Shown here: positions 1-7,248 of the stretch, in pieces
Layout of the letters: each line of letters opens with the position of its first letter
How positions within the stretch are numbered: the stretch's first letter is position 1
From: Alphaproteobacteria bacterium
Lineage (GTDB): Bacteria; Pseudomonadota; Alphaproteobacteria; Rhizobiales; Hyphomicrobiaceae
NCBI GenBank assembly: GCA_022600335.1
Contig: JAHZKN010000131.1
Coordinates: forward strand, 1-11,356
DNA length: 11,356 nucleotides
Direction: 5' to 3'
Made by a program: the position numbers and the translations under genes
Notes under the pieces: model-generated
The model's database searches: none
What the model saw: only the letters and a program-made list of their open reading frames with translations
What the model was told of the DNA's origin: nothing

Positions 1-1800
1 CGTCTGGGTATGAACAGGACGATCACCGAGCTCTACAGATTTGGTTGCATAGTCAGCATATGCCAACGTGTGCTTCATCCAGTTTTCGTCATCGCGATCA
101 GGATAATCTTCTCTCGCATGCGCACCCCGGCTTTCCTGACGATTTTCAGCGCCCACGACTGTCACTGCGGCTTGAGCAATCAGATTATCGTACTCGAGCG
201 TTTCAATTAGATCGGAATTCCAGACTAGAGAACGATCCGAGACGTCGATATCGTCTGAGCCGGACCAAAGTTCCAAGATCTTAGTGACACCTTCTTCGAG
301 CACGGGCCCGTCGCGGAAAACTGCACAATTCGATTGCATCGTCCTTTGCATTTTCAAACGCAATTCCGCTGTCGGCGAAGAGCCCTTCGCGTAGCGGAAG
401 CGATCGAGGCGCGATATTGCCTTATCTAGGCTATCGGTCTTTGGCCGGGATGGCATTGCCCCTTGCTCAATGGATTGCGCGCAACGTAGACCGGCAGCGC
501 GGCCAAACACGACAAGATCGATCAGTGAATTTGAGCCCAAGCGATTGGCGCCGTGCACCGACACACACGCAGCTTCACCAATGGCCATTAAGCCAGGAAC
601 GGTGTGATTGGCGTCGCCATCTTTGCGCGTCAAAACCTCCCCATGATAATTTGTAGGGATACCGCCCATATTGTAGTGCACAGTTGGCAACACCGGGATG
701 GCTTCACGGCGCAAATCCACCCCAGCAAACACCTTGGCACTCTCGGTAATACCGGGCAGACGTTCTGCCAGAATTTCCGGATCTAGATGATCCAGATGCA
801 GATAACAATGGTCCGCCTCTGGGCCAACTCCACGCCCTTCGCGAATTTCGATGGTCATCGAACGTGAGACAACGTCGCGCGATGCGAGGTCTTTGGCATG
901 GGGTGCATAGCGCTCCATAAAGCGCTCACCTTCGCTATTTGTCAGATAGCCGCCTTCACCGCGCGCACCTTCTGTGATGAGAACGCCGGCGCCGTAAATA
1001 CCAGTCGGATGGAATTGTACGAATTCCATATCCTGCAACGGCAGACCTGCGCGCAACACCATGGCATTGCCGTCTCCCGTACAGGTGTGTGCCGATGTAC
1101 AGGAAAAATAAGTACGGCCATAACCACCTGTGGCCAGAATAGTGCGCTTGGAGCGGAAGCAATGCAAGGTGCCATCTTCCAGAGACAACGCAATAACGCC
1201 GCAGCATGCTCCATCGTCATCCATGAGTAGATCTAGAGCAAAATATTCAACAAAGAACTCTGCTGAATGCCTTAGCGACTGCCCATAAAGCGTGTGCAAC
1301 ATTGCATGGCCGGTGCGGTCCGCCGCGGCGCATGTCCGCTGCGCCGGTGGTCCCTCTCCAAACTTGGTGGTCATGCCACCAAATGGGCGCTGGTAAATTT
1401 TTCCGTCTTCAGTGCGGCTAAACGGTACACCATAGTGCTCTAACTCATAAACTGCATCAGGCGCATAGCGGCACAGATATTCAATTGCATCTTGATCGCC
1501 GAGCCAGTCTGATCCTTTGACGGTGTCATACATGTGCCAGCGCCAATCATCGGGACCCATATTGCCGAGCGATGCGGCAACGCCGCCTTGGGCTGCAACT
1601 GTGTGCGAACGCGTCGGAAAGACTTTTGTTATGCAGGCTGTTTTGAGACCAGCTTCGGCGCAGCCCAATGTGGCGCGCAAACCGGCACCACCAGCGCCAA
1701 CGACAACCACGTCATAGATGTGCTCGGTAACCGGATAGGCCTTACCGTTGAGTGCGGCTGCATTTGTTTTGTTTGCAGTCTCTGTCGTCTTTGCCGCCAT
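1..1800 (-). CDS. sdhA: Succinate dehydrogenase flavoprotein subunit (3' end outside the window)
   Basis: This is the catalytic flavoprotein of respiratory complex II, which oxidises succinate to fumarate and passes electrons through SdhB to quinone at the inner membrane. Six hundred codons are open from the ATG at 1798-1800 to base 1. The last visible residues (GDRPVHTQT) match the family's C-terminal region, so only about 15 residues should be missing. Visible landmarks are the FAD dinucleotide-binding GAGGAG at residues 35-40, the covalent FAD histidine H66 in [14 protein letters not shown]264 in FHPTG, R308 in the SRDVVSRS segment (equivalent to the proton-relay arginine) and H375 in VHYNMGG. 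The frame is uninterrupted wherever I checked it. The start lies 7 nt after the sdhD stop with a G-rich sequence upstream, which implies cotranscription with sdhC and sdhD. sdhB would follow beyond the left edge. Confidence 0.97.
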   Translation of the reverse strand, partial: MAAKTTETANKTNAAALNGKAYPVTEHIYDVVVVGAGGAGLRATLGCAEAGLKTACITKVFPTRSHTVAAQGGVAASLGNMGPDDWRWHMYDTVKGSDWLGDQDAIEYLCRYAPDAVYELEHYGVPFSRTEDGKIYQRPFGGMTTKFGEGPPAQRTCAAADRTGHAMLHTLYGQSLRHSAEFFVEYFALDLLMDDDGACCGVIALSLEDGTLHCFRSKRTILATGGYGRTYFSCTSAHTCTGDGNAMVLRAGLPLQDMEFVQFHPTGIYGAGVLITEGARGEGGYLTNSEGERFMERYAPHAKDLASRDVVSRSMTIEIREGRGVGPEADHCYLHLDHLDPEILAERLPGITESAKVFAGVDLRREAIPVLPTVHYNMGGIPTNYHGEVLTRKDGDANHTVPGLMAIGEAACVSVHGANRLGSNSLIDLVVFGRAAGLRCAQSIEQGAMPSRPKTDSLDKAISRLDRFRYAKGSSPTAELRLKMQRTMQSNCAVFRDGPVLEEGVTKILELWSGSDDIDVSDRSLVWNSDLIETLEYDNLIAQAAVTVVGAENRQESRGAHAREDYPDRDDENWMKHTLAYADYATKSVELGDRPVHTQT

Positions 1801-1807
1801 GTCCCGA

Positions 1808-2188
1808 TCAGCCCCCAAAACTCAATTTCAGTATAGAGAAGACCGCAACAGCACCAACTCCAATTGCAAAGAATGTATTCACGATCAGCAGCAGTAGCTT
1901 TAATCCCTCAGTGTGGATGTAGTCCTCAATCACCACCTGCATGCCAACACGCATATGAAGTGCGCTTGATAGCACCAACAACAACAACGGCAGAGCAATC
2001 AACGGGTTGGCGAGCAGCCTTTTTACTTCGACGTAATCTGCACCAACCAGACGCACAACAAGCCAAACCAAAAAAAGCCCGAGAAACACGTTGGCCAGTG
2101 CAGTTATGCGTTGCAGCCAAAAATGGTCGGCACCCTCTTTAGCGGAGCCCAGGTGACGCACGGATTTGAGCGGAGTTCGCATCGTCAT
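1808..2188 (-). CDS. sdhD: Succinate dehydrogenase membrane anchor subunit D
   Basis: This 126-residue hydrophobic protein is one of two membrane anchors of complex II and helps bind heme b and ubiquinone. Three membrane helices are apparent, at about residues 30-49, 62-83 and 95-119. The segment [13 protein letters not shown] places H78 where the heme-ligand histidine of E. coli SdhD lies. D89 and Y90 sit where its quinone-site Asp-Tyr pair lies. The ATG at 2186-2188 is preceded by GGAGGA with a 9-nt gap, a strong ribosome binding site. A second in-frame ATG two codons later is spaced less well. The gene begins 3 nt after the sdhC stop and ends 7 nt before sdhA, typical of a translationally coupled operon. 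Confidence 0.95.
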   Translation of the reverse strand: MTMRTPLKSVRHLGSAKEGADHFWLQRITALANVFLGLFLVWLVVRLVGADYVEVKRLLANPLIALPLLLLVLSSALHMRVGMQVVIEDYIHTEGLKLLLLIVNTFFAIGVGAVAVFSILKLSFGG

Positions 2189-2191
2189 GGG

Positions 2192-2644
2192 TTAAATTCC
2201 TCCGCTCAATGGACTGCCAGCGGATCCGTTTGATCCAATTGCCGGACATAAAAGAAACCAAATTAGCCCCGTCGCTAATACCGACAACACCAACGTGCCC
2301 CACGACAGAATGTCCACTGCCTTCAGATCGTAGCCGTGTCCAAAGTCCCAAATAAAATGGCGAATGCCACCAAACATGTGATGCATGAGCGCCCAGGTAT
2401 AGCCAAACAAGATCAGCTTGCCGGGCCAAGTTGCGAACAAAGACGTGACGTAGGCAAAATAGTCGGGCCCATGGGCGGCAGCAAACAACCACCACGCTAA
2501 CCCCAACGCACCAAAGTAGAGGGCAATGCCTGTCAGACGATGCACGATCGACATCACCATATTGATGAGTGGACGATAGATCTGCAGATGGGGGGAAAGC
2601 GGACGTTCAGTTTGAGAAGATGAGTTCGAACTGGCCTCGGCCAT
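2192..2644 (-). CDS. sdhC: Succinate dehydrogenase cytochrome b556 subunit C
   Basis: This 150-residue anchor subunit of complex II contributes to the heme b and quinone sites. The N-terminus RPLSPHLQIYRP and the motif SIVHRLTG (S32, H35, R36) are family hallmarks; the equivalent Ser and Arg line the quinone pocket in E. coli. HHMFGGIRH (residues 88-96) puts H89 at the heme-ligand position. Three hydrophobic segments lie at about 29-55, 73-95 and 112-133. It is the first gene of the sdhCDA(B) operon. Its ATG (2642-2644) has GGAG about 9 nt upstream. The C-terminal tail is glycine/serine-rich and not conserved. Length is slightly above the usual 125-135 because of an N-terminal serine-rich extension. 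Confidence 0.95.
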   Translation of the reverse strand: MAEASSNSSSQTERPLSPHLQIYRPLINMVMSIVHRLTGIALYFGALGLAWWLFAAAHGPDYFAYVTSLFATWPGKLILFGYTWALMHHMFGGIRHFIWDFGHGYDLKAVDILSWGTLVLSVLATGLIWFLLCPAIGSNGSAGSPLSGGI

Positions 2645-2673
2645 GGGGTGTGGTCTCCGTTACGCGATAGGGC

Positions 2674-2702
2674 CTTGTACCGCGCTGAGGGCCAACCGGC
2701 AA
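2674..2702 (-). promoter_or_regulatory. Candidate sigma70-type promoter for sdhC
   Basis: On the minus strand TTGCCG (2697-2702) and TACAAG (2674-2679) are separated by 17 bp. Each matches the sigma70 consensus at 4 of 6 positions. Transcription would start near 2667 and give a leader of about 22 nt that contains the sdhC ribosome binding site. The match is moderate and could be chance. The rest of the 190-bp gap between sdhC and the upstream gene holds only a GC-rich imperfect hairpin (2761-2783) and no plausible gene. Confidence 0.33.
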
Positions 2703-2834
2703 TTCGCGAGATGCCACAGCCAAGCATCGCCATGCAATGTGCCGGCTTGCCCAAGCACCCGGTGGCGCGCAACCGCGCTCACCACAAGCGCAATAGCCAC
2801 GCCTGTTCCTTGGCGTAGAAATCGTCACGGGGGG

Positions 2835-3803
2835 CTAGAGAATCGCCTCAACAATAGTTTTCCCAAGGCGATTGCCACTTTCAAAGGCGTGTTCACCGAG
2901 ACGGCCAATACACCAATCCCCGGTCACACCAACATTCCACTCGCTTGAGAAAACACAAGTTTCACCGAGCGATTCATCTACAAGGCCGTTTTTCCAAAGA
3001 TGTGCCGACAATGTCTTGGGCCGCACTGGTGGTAGGCCAAGGATTTGGCAAACTTCGCCCCATATTTCCTCGGCAACGTCATCGGGCTCCGCATCTTCCG
3101 CCTCGCGGCTCCAATTCGGCGACGCATGCACGACAATCGTTTCACCGCGGGCCGAGCGGTTCGGTTTGGAGTTGTTGCGCGCGATCCAGCGAATCACATC
3201 TGACATGTCAGAAAACACATCTTGCTCCGGCATCGTGACATCGTCAAAGCGGACCATCAGCGCCCAGCATGGCGACATACGGACCGGTGCGATTGCATCG
3301 GCCAATCGCTCCATTCGGCCAAGAAGAAGCCTAGCAGCAGGTGCTGGTACGGCAACAGCAACGGCCGCATAAGGTCCTTCTGAGGTTTGATCGTCAAACC
3401 AAATACGAACACTCTCGCCAACACTCTCAAGCGTGTGGGCGGTGCGATTGGTGTGGATGCGCACACTCTCGGCTAGCGGACGCACAATCATCGACATGCC
3501 AGGCGTGCCAACATACCATTGGCTCAGCTGCCCGCCGTTTCCATCGTGCGATCGCGGGTCCCAGCGCGCGACGTAGCCCATGCCTTCGAGCTCTTCAAGA
3601 TAGGCGCGAAAAATCGCAGACCGCGCCGTTAAATACTGCGCACCATGATCAAACGTTGCCATGCCCAAGCGCGCTGTTGCCATGCGGCCACCGATAATGC
3701 GATCGCGTTCATAGATGTCGACATAGCACCCGGCCTGCCGCAAAATTCGCGCGCATGAAAGACCGCTAAGGCCTGCACCGATGACTGCCACACGTTGGGT
3801 CAC
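2835..3803 (-). CDS. Renalase-like FAD/NAD(P)-binding oxidoreductase
   Basis: This 322-residue flavoprotein resembles bacterial renalases, which oxidise off-pathway 2- and 6-dihydro isomers of NAD(P)H back to NAD(P)+. The N-terminal Rossmann motif VIGAGLSGLS (G9, G11, G14) is followed by E32 for ribose binding and GGRM at 38-41. Family-like segments come next: FDHGAQYLTAR at 51-61, WIARNNSKP at 206-214, VVHASPNWSR at 224-233 and the FAD-contacting VTGDWC at 293-298. I recall near-identical segments in Pseudomonas renalase; this is memory, not a search. No signal peptide is seen, so it is probably cytosolic. The start is GTG (3801-3803); an in-frame stop lies six codons upstream and no ATG intervenes. 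A ribosome-binding-like AAGGAAGAG lies far upstream, separated by a hairpin. The gene stands alone, 190 bp before sdhC. The exact substrate is unproven, and other amine-oxidase-like roles remain possible. Confidence 0.85.
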   Translation of the reverse strand: MTQRVAVIGAGLSGLSCARILRQAGCYVDIYERDRIIGGRMATARLGMATFDHGAQYLTARSAIFRAYLEELEGMGYVARWDPRSHDGNGGQLSQWYVGTPGMSMIVRPLAESVRIHTNRTAHTLESVGESVRIWFDDQTSEGPYAAVAVAVPAPAARLLLGRMERLADAIAPVRMSPCWALMVRFDDVTMPEQDVFSDMSDVIRWIARNNSKPNRSARGETIVVHASPNWSREAEDAEPDDVAEEIWGEVCQILGLPPVRPKTLSAHLWKNGLVDESLGETCVFSSEWNVGVTGDWCIGRLGEHAFESGNRLGKTIVEAIL

Positions 3804-3810
3804 ATGAATT

Positions 3811-3839
3811 GCGGCAATTCACTTTGCCGCCTCTTCCTT
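3811..3839 (-). promoter_or_regulatory. Hairpin between Shine-Dalgarno-like sequence and GTG start
   Basis: On the minus strand AAGGAAGAG (3831-3839) is followed directly by perfect 7-bp arms GCGGCAA (3824-3830) and TTGCCGC (3811-3817) around a 6-nt loop. Seven nucleotides then lead to the GTG start of the renalase-like gene. Unfolded, the ribosome binding site is too far away, about 27 nt. Folding the 20-nt hairpin would bring it to a normal distance. An overlapping 15-bp palindrome, GAATTGC-G-GCAATTC (3806-3820), competes with this stem and could instead be a DNA operator. The pairing is seen directly; the function is inferred. Confidence 0.4.
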
Positions 3840-4177
3840 GAGGGAAAGATTTGTACGCTGACGTCTAACTTTCGGATCGCCTAACAAGATGTATGGACAA
3901 AAAAGAAGGCTGGATGCAGAGCCGCCGCTCCTAACATCTGTCAGCTCGAACCGCTAACGATCTGACACTACACAATACCATAGACAACACACGACTATGC
4001 TGAGTGTCATATACTGGTTTGAATCACGAATCGACCTAATTCCAGTGAAATTCGGCTCACGCGATCATGACGCTGCGGAGGGGTTCGCAGAGCCTCACGA
4101 AAAATCCTAACACGCACGCATTTGGAACGCGGATTCAGGCTCTCTGTTCAGAAAAATTTCGCAATTATATAAATGGG
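3840..4177. other. Gene-free intergenic region between the renalase-like gene and mch
   Basis: No convincing reading frame, tRNA or repeat is visible here. The stretch is AT-richer than its flanks. The only open frame (about 4067-4330, plus strand) runs into the end of the hydratase gene antisense and encodes nothing recognisable. The mch-proximal part holds a possible terminator, listed separately. The promoter of the renalase-like gene should lie here, but I could not find a pair of hexamers that fits. Confidence 0.6.
4100..4139 (-). terminator. Possible terminator after the lyase-hydratase operon
   Basis: About 40 bp beyond the mch stop, the minus strand reads CCTGA, then an internal GCGTT-CCA-AATGC hairpin, then TTAGG followed by ATTTTTC. 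The outer arms pair over 5 bp with one G-T wobble, and the T-run follows at once. The stem is interrupted by internal loops and is weak for a factor-independent terminator, so the call is tentative. Confidence 0.3.
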
Positions 4178-5251
4178 TTATCGCGGTACGATCAGCCAAA
4201 CATCGAGATCCAGAATAACCCCATCGACATATTTTCCTTGCTCTGTTTTGTAAGGGTAGTCCTCACAGTTTTTGTTCTTTGTTGCCACCAGCCGTACCCG
4301 AAGGGCACCAACATCATCGCGGCCCGCTAATTCAGATTTTTCCAAAATTTCTGACCAGGCATAAACCGTATCACCAGCAAACAATGGTGAGACGTGTCGA
4401 CCACCATTGATCGCGGCAATATGAAACGCGTTTTGCAATCCATTAAATGACAACGCCCGGGCAAGCGAGATCATCACCCCACCATAAACAATACGCTTGC
4501 CGAAGCGCCCTTTTGATTCCGTATGCTGATTGAAATGTACTTTGGCTGTATTCTGGTAAAGCCGCGTCGCCATTTGGTGCTCGGCTTCTTCAAGGGTCAT
4601 CCCGTCAACATGATCAATCTTTTCACCCACTTCGTAATCAGCGAAACGATAGGGTGAACCTGCAAGATCAAAATCATACTTGGAGATATCAAGCGGCGGC
4701 ACCGCTTCTCCAATTGTAGCTGGATCCACACGATCCGTGAGATCCGGAACAACTGGATCGGGGGGCGGTGATGTCTTATCGCGCTTACGGACCATCACCC
4801 AGCGTGTGTATTCAAGGACGACATCATCATCTTGATTACGACCCGTCGAGCGCACATAGACTGTGCCGGTCTCTCCGTTTGAATTTTCTTTGACACCAAT
4901 CACTTCGGACACGGTCGACAGTGTGTCACCGGGATAAACTGGCTTTAAAAAACGTCCGTTGGCATAGCCAAGGTTGGCAATGGCATTGAGTGAAACATCA
5001 GGCACGGTTTTGCCAAAAACAATATGAAACATCAAAAGATCATCCGACGGTGCACGTGGATAGCCAATGGCGCGGGCAAAGGCGTCTGAAGACTGCACGG
5101 CAAAACGCGGACCATAGAGGCTCATGTAGAGTGCAACATCACCCTCAGTTAGCGTTCTTGGCGTTGTGTGCTTGAGGATCTGGCCATGTTTGAAATCCTC
5201 AAAGAAGTTGCCTGGATTGGTTTTTGTGGTGGTCATTGATGTCGATCTCAT
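4178..5251 (-). CDS. mch: Mesaconyl-CoA hydratase (beta-methylmalyl-CoA dehydratase), MaoC family
   Basis: The enzyme interconverts mesaconyl-CoA and beta-methylmalyl-CoA in the ethylmalonyl-CoA pathway of acetate assimilation and is soluble. The 357-residue double-hotdog architecture fits the family at about 340-350. The N-terminal segment KTNPGNFFEDF, the stretch around PSDDLLMFHIVFGKTVPD (68-85) and FLKPVYPGDTLSTVSEV (101-117) look very like the Rhodobacter enzyme as I remember it. The C-terminal hotdog carries NTAKVHFNQH (234-243), matching the hydratase motif, with H243 as the likely catalytic histidine. The frame begins at ATG 5249-5251. Met6 (5234-5236) has GAG about 10 nt upstream and gives the family-like start MTTTKTNPGNF, so it may be the true start. 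It lies 94 bp downstream of the CoA ester lyase and is probably cotranscribed with it. Confidence 0.88.
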   Translation of the reverse strand: MRSTSMTTTKTNPGNFFEDFKHGQILKHTTPRTLTEGDVALYMSLYGPRFAVQSSDAFARAIGYPRAPSDDLLMFHIVFGKTVPDVSLNAIANLGYANGRFLKPVYPGDTLSTVSEVIGVKENSNGETGTVYVRSTGRNQDDDVVLEYTRWVMVRKRDKTSPPPDPVVPDLTDRVDPATIGEAVPPLDISKYDFDLAGSPYRFADYEVGEKIDHVDGMTLEEAEHQMATRLYQNTAKVHFNQHTESKGRFGKRIVYGGVMISLARALSFNGLQNAFHIAAINGGRHVSPLFAGDTVYAWSEILEKSELAGRDDVGALRVRLVATKNKNCEDYPYKTEQGKYVDGVILDLDVWLIVPR

Positions 5252-5345
5252 TTTGCCAAACGCTGTCGGGCGGATAGCATGAATTGCACCGGGCTCGTCA
5301 ACCTCCGATAGGGGCTGCTAGCCAAATTGACGCTGGTGAGTGGAG

Positions 5346-6233
5346 TTAGAACCAATCGTCGATCTCTTTGACGGCTGAAGCAATGGCCACCGTCCGTTGC
5401 GCCATCGCCAAGTGCAGGCGCTCGACCATTTTTCCATCCACAGTGATCACGCCTTTGGCAGAATTTTGAGATTGATTGAATGCCTTGATAATTTTGCGCG
5501 ACCACGACACCTCTTTTGCGGTTGGAGAAAAGATGTCGTTGCACGGTGCGACCTGTGATGGATGAATCAGGGTTTTGCCATCCATGCCCAGCGTCTTGCC
5601 ATGTTCACATTCTGCGCGAAACCCGGTCTCATCTTTAAATTCGTTGTAAACACCATCAATCACGTCGAGGCCGTTGGCGCGAGCTGCGACAATTGTCATC
5701 GCCAGCCAGGGAACAACTGCAAAGCGATCACCTTGAGCGCGTGCGCGAGACTCCTTCAGCAAGTCATTGGTACCCATCACCAAACAGGTCAATCGATTTT
5801 CAGGATCTTTAGCAACCGCCGCAATTTCCCTTGCGTATGAAATGGCACTCGGAGTTTCCACCATCGCCCACAAGCGGGTTTTTTCTGGTGCATTGACGGA
5901 TTTCAAAATTTTTGCCGCACTAATGATGTCTCCTGGATGCGCCACCTTTGGGATCAGGATCGCATCCGGGGTTACAGAGGCAGCGGCAAGAAAATCGGAC
6001 GTACCCCACGCCGTTTCCAGTGCATTGGGCCGAATCACAATTTCGCGGCGGCCATAGCCACCTTGCTTGACCACTGAACAGACCATGTCCCGTGCCGCCG
6101 TCTTACTTTCCGGCGAAACCGAATCTTCCAAATCAAGAATGAGCGCATCAGCCGGCAGACTTTGGGCCTTTTCCAGCGCCCGCGCATTGGCGCCAGGCAT
6201 ATAAAGGACGCTGCGACGTGGACGGACTCGCAT
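5346..6233 (-). CDS. CitE-family CoA ester lyase or (3S)-malyl-CoA thioesterase
   Basis: This 295-residue TIM-barrel enzyme of the HpcH/CitE family acts on malyl-CoA-type esters. Features are RSVLYMPGANARALEKA (7-23), the DLEDSV motif at 34-39, R68 in IVIRPN, the metal-binding E126 in AMVETPSA, MGTNDL (153-158) and DGKTLIHPSQV (218-228). The opening and overall sequence resemble Rhodobacter Mcl2, a (3S)-malyl-CoA thioesterase, more than the longer Mcl1 lyase. It could therefore hydrolyse malyl-CoA to malate or cleave malyl- or beta-methylmalyl-CoA; the sequence alone does not decide. I chose ATG 6231-6233 because GGGGAA lies about 7 nt before it. An in-frame ATG five codons upstream (6246-6248) lacks a ribosome binding site. 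The frame stays open farther upstream to 6353, but that stretch is not family-like. It is the first gene of the operon with mch. Confidence 0.88.
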   Translation of the reverse strand: MRVRPRRSVLYMPGANARALEKAQSLPADALILDLEDSVSPESKTAARDMVCSVVKQGGYGRREIVIRPNALETAWGTSDFLAAASVTPDAILIPKVAHPGDIISAAKILKSVNAPEKTRLWAMVETPSAISYAREIAAVAKDPENRLTCLVMGTNDLLKESRARAQGDRFAVVPWLAMTIVAARANGLDVIDGVYNEFKDETGFRAECEHGKTLGMDGKTLIHPSQVAPCNDIFSPTAKEVSWSRKIIKAFNQSQNSAKGVITVDGKMVERLHLAMAQRTVAIASAVKEIDDWF

Positions 6234-6315
6234 AGCGGGATTCCCCATGTTTGTGTGGTGGTGAGGTTTGCTGAGTAGGCTCTGGTCGTAATCGACGAAC
6301 TTCCAGGATATTCTC

Positions 6316-6328
6316 GTTGCACTGCAAC
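6316..6328. promoter_or_regulatory. 13-bp palindrome at the predicted transcription start: candidate operator
   Basis: GTTGCA-C-TGCAAC is a perfect inverted repeat with a single central base. It lies immediately downstream of the -10 element of the lyase promoter and covers the expected +1. A repressor bound here would block initiation. The TTGC/GCAA half-sites recall sites of short-chain acyl-CoA-responsive regulators (RamB/PrpR-like), but that comparison is from memory. No regulator gene is in the window. Confidence 0.4.
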
Positions 6329-6329
6329 A

Positions 6330-6357
6330 ATAATAGCGGCTTCGGACCTGCATTCAA
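6330..6357 (-). promoter_or_regulatory. Sigma70-like promoter of the CoA ester lyase-mch operon
   Basis: On the minus strand TTGAAT (6352-6357, 4 of 6 consensus matches) and TATTAT (6330-6335, 5 of 6) are separated by 16 bp. Transcription would begin near 6322, giving a leader of about 90 nt before the ATG at 6233. This is the best-looking promoter in the window. A palindrome overlaps its start site. Confidence 0.5.
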
Positions 6358-6364
6358 TGCGGCT

Positions 6365-6587
6365 TAAGGCCAGTCCCTTGCGTCTATGCACCGAATATTG
6401 AGTGCGTCCCGGCGTAAAGTCTGCCCCTGCCGCGATGCTATCGCGTGCCTCGCCGGAGGTGGCGGCAGTTTGCCACTGAGGCGAAAGCAGCCGCGGGGTT
6501 GGGGAGCGGTACTCGACACAGGCTCTCACTTCGGATAGGGCACTCCACGCCCGTTGATTTCAAACTGCTGAGATTAGATACGTCATC
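6365..6587. other. Divergent intergenic DNA with strong secondary-structure potential
   Basis: No gene is supported between the lyase promoter and the carbonic anhydrase start. The stretch from about 6400 to 6550 is GC-rich and has several self-complementary parts. They are a perfect hairpin CGCGAT-GCT-ATCGCG (6431-6445), CAGT-TTGCC-ACTG (6457-6469), a CGCC/GGCG pair flanking GGAGGT (6451-6464), and an outer GTGC...GCAC pairing that could close the region. I do not recognise an RNA family. It could be a small RNA, a structured leader of the carbonic anhydrase mRNA, or merely GC-rich sequence. A minus-strand open frame crosses it (6035-6529) but runs out of frame over the lyase gene and resembles no family. 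Confidence 0.35.
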
Positions 6588-7226
6588 ATGACTGAGTTCC
6601 CAGATCTGCTTGCCAAACGCTTTCATGAATTTAAAACCGATGAATTTCGTGATAGCGCCGAACGCTACCGGCACCTTGCTGAACATGGCCAAAGCCCAGA
6701 CGTGATGCTGATTTCATGCTGCGATAGTCGTGTTGATCCCGAAGCAATTTTTTCCGCCAAGCCAGGTGACCTATTTATCGTCCGTAATGTTGCGAATCTT
6801 GTGCCACCGTTTGAAACGGATGGACGCTATCATGGTGTCAGCGCAGCACTGGAATTCGCAGTACTGAATCTCCACGTCAAACACATCGTGATCATGGGAC
6901 ATGCCAGCTGTGGTGGTATCAAGGCCGCCGTTGATCAAAACGCAGCGAAGCAAACCGATGCAGCCTTCATCAGCAATTGGATTTCAATGCTCGACAATAC
7001 CAAGCTTAGCGTTATGGCTGCTCACCAAGACAGCGATGCGCAAACAATTGCTGATGCACTTGAGCTTGCAGCCATCAAAACGTCTCTGGCAAACCTACGC
7101 ACATTTCCGTTTATTCAAGAACTCGAAAACACTGACAAGCTAAGCCTGCATGGCTGTCATTTTGCCATTGCTACAGGCGATCTTTCCGTTCTCAATGAAA
7201 CGACTGGAGAATTCCAGACACTGTAG
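6588..7226 (+). CDS. can: Beta-class carbonic anhydrase
   Basis: This 212-residue zinc enzyme interconverts CO2 and bicarbonate in the cytosol. The catalytic CxDSR motif is C44-C45-D46-S47-R48, and the other two zinc ligands are H105 and C108 in GHASCGG (104-110). IVRNVANLVPP (64-74) and HGVSAALEFAVLNL (82-95) are typical of the bacterial Can/CynT type, and the length is normal. The ATG has only a weak purine-rich stretch (GAGATTAGAT) upstream. The gene is divergent from the CoA ester lyase operon and convergent with ccmG, with a 22-bp gap. A role in supplying CO2 or bicarbonate to carboxylases of the neighbouring pathway is plausible but inferred from position only. Confidence 0.95.
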   Translation: MTEFPDLLAKRFHEFKTDEFRDSAERYRHLAEHGQSPDVMLISCCDSRVDPEAIFSAKPGDLFIVRNVANLVPPFETDGRYHGVSAALEFAVLNLHVKHIVIMGHASCGGIKAAVDQNAAKQTDAAFISNWISMLDNTKLSVMAAHQDSDAQTIADALELAAIKTSLANLRTFPFIQELENTDKLSLHGCHFAIATGDLSVLNETTGEFQTL

Positions 7227-7248
7227 GCGCGCCAACTAGCTAGATTTA

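Noticed and set aside
898..1230. Overlapping open frames on both strands inside sdhA
   Set aside because: They are antisense or out of frame to an intact, clearly recognised sdhA and resemble no protein family.
2761..2783. GC-rich hairpin GGTGGCGCG-CAAC-CGCGCTCACC upstream of sdhC
   Set aside because: It has a bulge and no T-run on either side, so a terminator call is unsupported.
3963..4009. Inverted repeat TGACACT / AGTGTCA separated by 33 bp
   Set aside because: Seven-base arms at this distance are expected by chance and no further pairing or gene relation was seen.
4067..4330. 87-codon plus-strand open frame downstream of mch
   Set aside because: About half overlaps the mch 3' end antisense, there is no good ribosome binding site, and the product has no recognisable features.
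6457..6500. GCCACTG box followed by GC-rich sequence, recalling part of a cobalamin riboswitch
   Set aside because: The other conserved cobalamin elements and their order are absent, and carbonic anhydrase is not a usual target.
6035..6529. 164-codon minus-strand frame across the lyase gene start and upstream DNA
   Set aside because: It overlaps the well-supported lyase in another frame, and its upstream part looks like random low-hydrophobicity sequence.
6564..6574. ACTGCTGAGAT upstream of can, also at 10326-10336 upstream of acnA
   Set aside because: Chance matches of 11 bases are expected many times in a window this size, and the flanks do not align.
7227..7248. Short gap between convergent can and ccmG as a bidirectional terminator
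   Set aside because: It contains only the AT-rich palindrome CTAGCTAG and no GC-rich stem or T-run.
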